In this document: positions 63,029 through 64,000 of the stretch, in pieces
Layout of the letters: every line of letters starts with the position of its first letter
How positions within the stretch are numbered: position 1 is the stretch's first letter
DNA from: Sphingomonadaceae bacterium
Lineage (GTDB): Bacteria; Pseudomonadota; Alphaproteobacteria; Sphingomonadales; Sphingomonadaceae
Length of the DNA: 64,000 bases
Reading direction: 5' to 3'
Assembly (NCBI GenBank): GCA_025359445.1
Contig: JANYGB010000049.1
Span: forward strand, 49,386 to 113,385
Made by a program: the position numbers and the translations under genes
The notes under the pieces: model-generated
Told to the model about the DNA's origin: nothing
What the model saw: only the letters and a program-made list of their open reading frames with translations
Database searches by the model: none

Positions 63029-63337
63029 TTACCCCTTCATCCGGTTGACATCGTCGACCGCGATGGTGCCCCGGTCACGGAAATAGGTGACCAGAATGGC
63101 AAGGCCGATCGCCGCCTCGCCGGCTGCCACAGTTAGCACGAACATCGCGAAAATCTGCCCGGTCAGGTCATGCAGGAAGGCGCTGAACGCGACCAGGTTG
63201 ATGTTGACCGCCAGCAGGATCAATTCGATCGCCATCAGGATCACGATTACGTTCTTGCGGTTGAGGAAGATCCCCAGCACGCCGAGCACGAACAGGATCG
63301 AGCTGACGATGACGTAGTGTTCGATACCGATGGTCAC
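63029..63337 (-). CDS. nuoK: NADH-quinone oxidoreductase subunit K
   Basis: Small complex I membrane subunit of 102 residues with three helices. It has the conserved glutamates in [20 protein letters not shown] and [17 protein letters not shown], used in proton transfer. It overlaps nuoJ by four bases and is six bases from nuoL. Confidence 0.97.
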   Translation of the reverse strand: MTIGIEHYVIVSSILFVLGVLGIFLNRKNVIVILMAIELILLAVNINLVAFSAFLHDLTGQIFAMFVLTVAAGEAAIGLAILVTYFRDRGTIAVDDVNRMKG

Positions 63338-63951
63338 AGCTCAACCCCCTTGCCCACTTCAGGCGACATGTTGACCGTCGCCTCATCGGGCCGCCGCGAG
63401 TTTTGGCGGGCCACGTTCTGGCTGCGCACACCGGTGCGCTTGCGGTGCGTGAGCACGATCGCGCCGACCATCGCCACCAGCAGGATCACGCCCGCGACTT
63501 CGAACAGGAACAGGTACTTGCCGTAAAGCAGCATCCCGATGGCTTCGATGTTGCTTTGCCCCGCAACCATCGGCGCGGTGCCGTCAGCTGTGCCGAGCGT
63601 AATTCCGCCCGCGCCGACTGCGCCCAGCCCCAGCGTGATTTCCGCCAGCAGTACGAAAGCGAGGAGCAGCCCCAGCGGAAAATTCTTGATGAACCCGGCG
63701 CGCAGTTCGGCGAAATCGATGTCGAGCATCATCACCACGAACAGGAACAGCACCGCGACCGCGCCGACGTAAACGATCACCAGCAGCATCGCGATGAACT
63801 CTGCGCCAAGCAGCACCATCAGCCCGGCCGCGTTGAAGAACGCCACGATCAGCCACAGCACCGAATGGACCGGATTGCGCGAGGTTATGGTCAGCGCACC
63901 GGCGATGATGGTGAGGGTGGCGAACAGGTAAAAGGCGAGGGCCTGGATCAT
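63334..63951 (-). CDS. nuoJ: NADH-quinone oxidoreductase subunit J
   Basis: Complex I membrane subunit of 205 residues with five helices. Typical segments are [40 protein letters not shown] (with the pi-bulge helix) and [19 protein letters not shown] hydrophilic C-terminal tail of about 35 residues follows. It is the first complete nuo gene in the window; nuoI and earlier subunits should lie past the right edge, as the operon is on the minus strand. Confidence 0.96.
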   Translation of the reverse strand: MIQALAFYLFATLTIIAGALTITSRNPVHSVLWLIVAFFNAAGLMVLLGAEFIAMLLVIVYVGAVAVLFLFVVMMLDIDFAELRAGFIKNFPLGLLLAFVLLAEITLGLGAVGAGGITLGTADGTAPMVAGQSNIEAIGMLLYGKYLFLFEVAGVILLVAMVGAIVLTHRKRTGVRSQNVARQNSRRPDEATVNMSPEVGKGVEL

Positions 63952-63960
63952 GACTAAATT

Positions 63961-64000
63961 CTCCCCTCTTGGGGGAGGTGGCAGCGCGCAGCGCTGACGG
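63961..64000. repeat. REP-like palindromic repeat at the right edge, truncated
   Basis: CTCCCC-TCTTG-GGGGAG (63961-63977) is followed by GGTGG and a second dyad CAGCGC-GCA-GCGCTG (63982-63996). The window ends inside the unit. This arrangement is like dispersed intergenic palindromes of sphingomonads. It lies just upstream of nuoJ. Confidence 0.5.

Overview
The window is a compact, GC-rich (roughly 60-65 % by eye) alphaproteobacterial chromosome segment. Gene content and order point to the Sphingomonadales (Sphingomonadaceae/Erythrobacteraceae-like): dusB-ntrB-ntrC-ntrY next to a fused ispDF, trmFO, E1-type pdhA/pdhB with a lipoyl domain on E1-beta, tpiA-secG-pyrG, ppiD-trpE, trpG-trpD-trpC-moaC-moeA-lexA-comEC-gltA, and nuoJKLMN-birA-coaX-rnj-DUF1467. 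Genes are tightly packed, with many ATGA/TGATG overlaps and several TTG starts. No intergenic gap exceeds 300 bases. The two largest are 11410-11698 and 28822-29109. I see no CRISPR array, integrase, transposase or rRNA operon; there is one tRNA gene (Arg-CCT).

Layout. 1-5540 (minus): nitrogen two-component genes ntrY (cut by the left edge), ntrC and ntrB, and dusB. 5613-9940: ispDF, a small secreted protein, pncC, a RatA/Coq10-type lipid-binding protein, lipA and a beta-carbonic anhydrase. 10015-17361: a secreted alanine-rich repeat protein, gyrA, a TauD-type dioxygenase, a YhhN membrane protein and trmFO. 17478-19308: a frameshifted outer-membrane beta-barrel gene, an EF-hand protein and a squalene/phytoene-synthase-like protein. 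19446-23505: five TadE/TadG-like pseudopilin-type genes with no Tad ATPase or platform. 23509-28821: pdhB, pdhA, ftsB, tRNA-Arg, DUF1178, a nitrilase, grxC and hsp20. 29110-34316: pyrG, secG, tpiA and ppiD. 34332-41246: trp genes interrupted by a four-gene insertion. 41450-47641: moaC, moeA, lexA, a frameshifted comEC and gltA. 47700-54557: an unusual signalling/polarity locus. 54554-63951: DUF1467, rnj, coaX, birA and nuoN-J.

Two loci stand out. (i) At 35857-36651, directly after trpE, lies a low-GC two-gene cassette with its own sigma70-like promoter. That promoter is so close to the first ATG that the transcript should be leaderless. The genes encode a 51-residue basic protein and a 202-residue protein with a TIR/deoxyribosyltransferase-like FELG motif. 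This is the best candidate for an undescribed toxin/defence-type module. (ii) At 47856-54557, a four-gene operon encodes a PleC/DivJ-like histidine kinase with proline in place of the phospho-accepting histidine, a DUF2336-like protein, a membrane protein of unknown function and an Hpt-like protein without its histidine. It is divergent, across a 24-bp palindrome, from a large two-TM coiled-coil protein resembling the polarity factor TipN.

Other points of note are a probable ROSE RNA thermometer in front of hsp20, a 136-bp MITE-like inverted-repeat element between trpD and trpC, REP-like palindromes that encode the linker of PdhB, and alphaproteobacterial SOS boxes in front of lexA.
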